Assembly: GCA_005789325.1 (NCBI GenBank)
Contig: SXYE01000013.1
Coordinates: 1 to 15,027, forward strand
DNA from: Actinomycetota bacterium
GTDB taxonomy: Bacteria > Actinomycetota > Actinomycetes > S36-B12 > UBA5976
Length of the DNA stretch: 15,027 bases
Direction: 5' to 3'
Part shown: piece by piece, positions 14,963 through 15,027 of the stretch
Numbering within the stretch: the stretch's first letter is position 1
Layout: the number at the start of each line of letters is the position of its first letter
Position numbers and translations under genes: made by a program
Notes under the pieces: model-generated
What the model saw: only the letters and a program-made list of their open reading frames with translations
What the model was told of the DNA's origin: nothing
Databases searched by the model: none

Positions 14963-15027
14963 TTAGGCTTTACCTAGAATGCGGGTTACCTTGGTGCCAC
15001 AAGTTGGGCAAATTCCTTTGGCCATGC
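14963..15027 (-). CDS. DUF5679-like Cys-rich small protein, C-terminal part only
   Basis: Reading leftward from the right edge gives a frame ending MAKGICPTCGTKVTRILGKA then TAA (14965-14963). It matches the conserved end of the DUF5679 family as I recall it (GVCP.CGTK.FRIGKA), a protein of about 50-60 residues with two CxxC pairs that probably bind zinc; only the second pair (C-P-T-C) is in view. The ATG at 15025 is more likely internal: the family has another CxxC upstream, and the preceding bases (xGC) can continue the frame. Function unknown. It converges on the ThiF-like gene with the hairpin between them. Confidence 0.72.
   Translation of the reverse strand, partial: MAKGICPTCGTKVTRILGKA

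Noticed and set aside
14963..15025. A complete 20-residue Cys-containing peptide starting at ATG 15025
   Set aside because: The sequence matches the end of the longer DUF5679 family and the frame is open to the window edge, so a truncated longer protein is more likely.
13867..15027. whiB7 downstream of uvrD2, as in mycobacteria
   Set aside because: No WhiB-type Cys pattern is found on either strand; the space holds the ThiF-like and DUF5679-like genes.
1..15027. CRISPR array, insertion sequence, tRNA or prophage signature
   Set aside because: No direct-repeat/spacer periodicity, transposase, integrase, att-like repeat or cloverleaf was seen; codon and base use look even throughout.

Overview
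The window looks like a piece of chromosome from a streamlined, AT-rich actinobacterium, for example a freshwater acI/Nanopelagicales-type lineage. The gene content is typically actinobacterial: an AdnA/AdnB-type paired helicase-nuclease, a mycoredoxin, UvrD2 with tetracysteine and HRDC regions, a DUF5679-like Cys-rich protein and a large flippase-like membrane protein. The base composition is unusually AT-rich for that phylum, and intergenic gaps are tiny, with several overlapping or abutting genes. Lineage is an inference from gene content and composition; no rRNA is present to confirm it.

Layout. (1) Positions 1-661, minus: type I methionine aminopeptidase, cut by the left edge. (2) 701-1339, plus: DUF2306-like membrane protein behind a perfect TATAAT box that suggests a leaderless mRNA. 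(3) 1341-1976, minus: AlkA-type HhH-GPD DNA glycosylase. (4) 2012-2347, plus: small DUF2834-like membrane protein. (5) 5455-2430, minus, two-gene operon: a 788-residue membrane protein joining an N-terminal multi-span region, a kinase-like domain without both catalytic aspartates, and a C-terminal UPF0104/LPG-synthase-type flippase domain; then a NarL/LuxR-type response regulator whose phosphoacceptor Asp is Glu. (6) 5528-13866, plus: a tight repair operon, adnA-adnB (4-bp overlap), mycoredoxin and uvrD2 (abutting). (7) 13945-14901, plus: a ThiF/TOMM-like protein with a degenerate nucleotide site and a Cys4 zinc site, preceded by two inverted DnaA-box-like nonamers. (8) 14963-15027, minus: C-terminus of a DUF5679-like protein. 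A 13-bp perfect hairpin separates it from the ThiF-like gene.

How the genes work together. AdnAB is the actinobacterial counterpart of RecBCD/AddAB and resects double-strand breaks. UvrD2 is a second SF1A helicase, and here it appears to have lost almost the whole 2B subdomain. The mycoredoxin sits between them, as it lies just upstream of uvrD2 in mycobacteria, but the K+ channel and NudC genes found between adnB and mrx1 there are absent. The most unusual pieces are the 2B-less UvrD2, the operon pairing a predicted pseudokinase-flippase with a response regulator carrying Glu at the phosphorylation site, and the inverted DnaA-box pair. No mobile element, CRISPR array, tRNA or rRNA was seen, and no gene-free stretch exceeds 300 bases.
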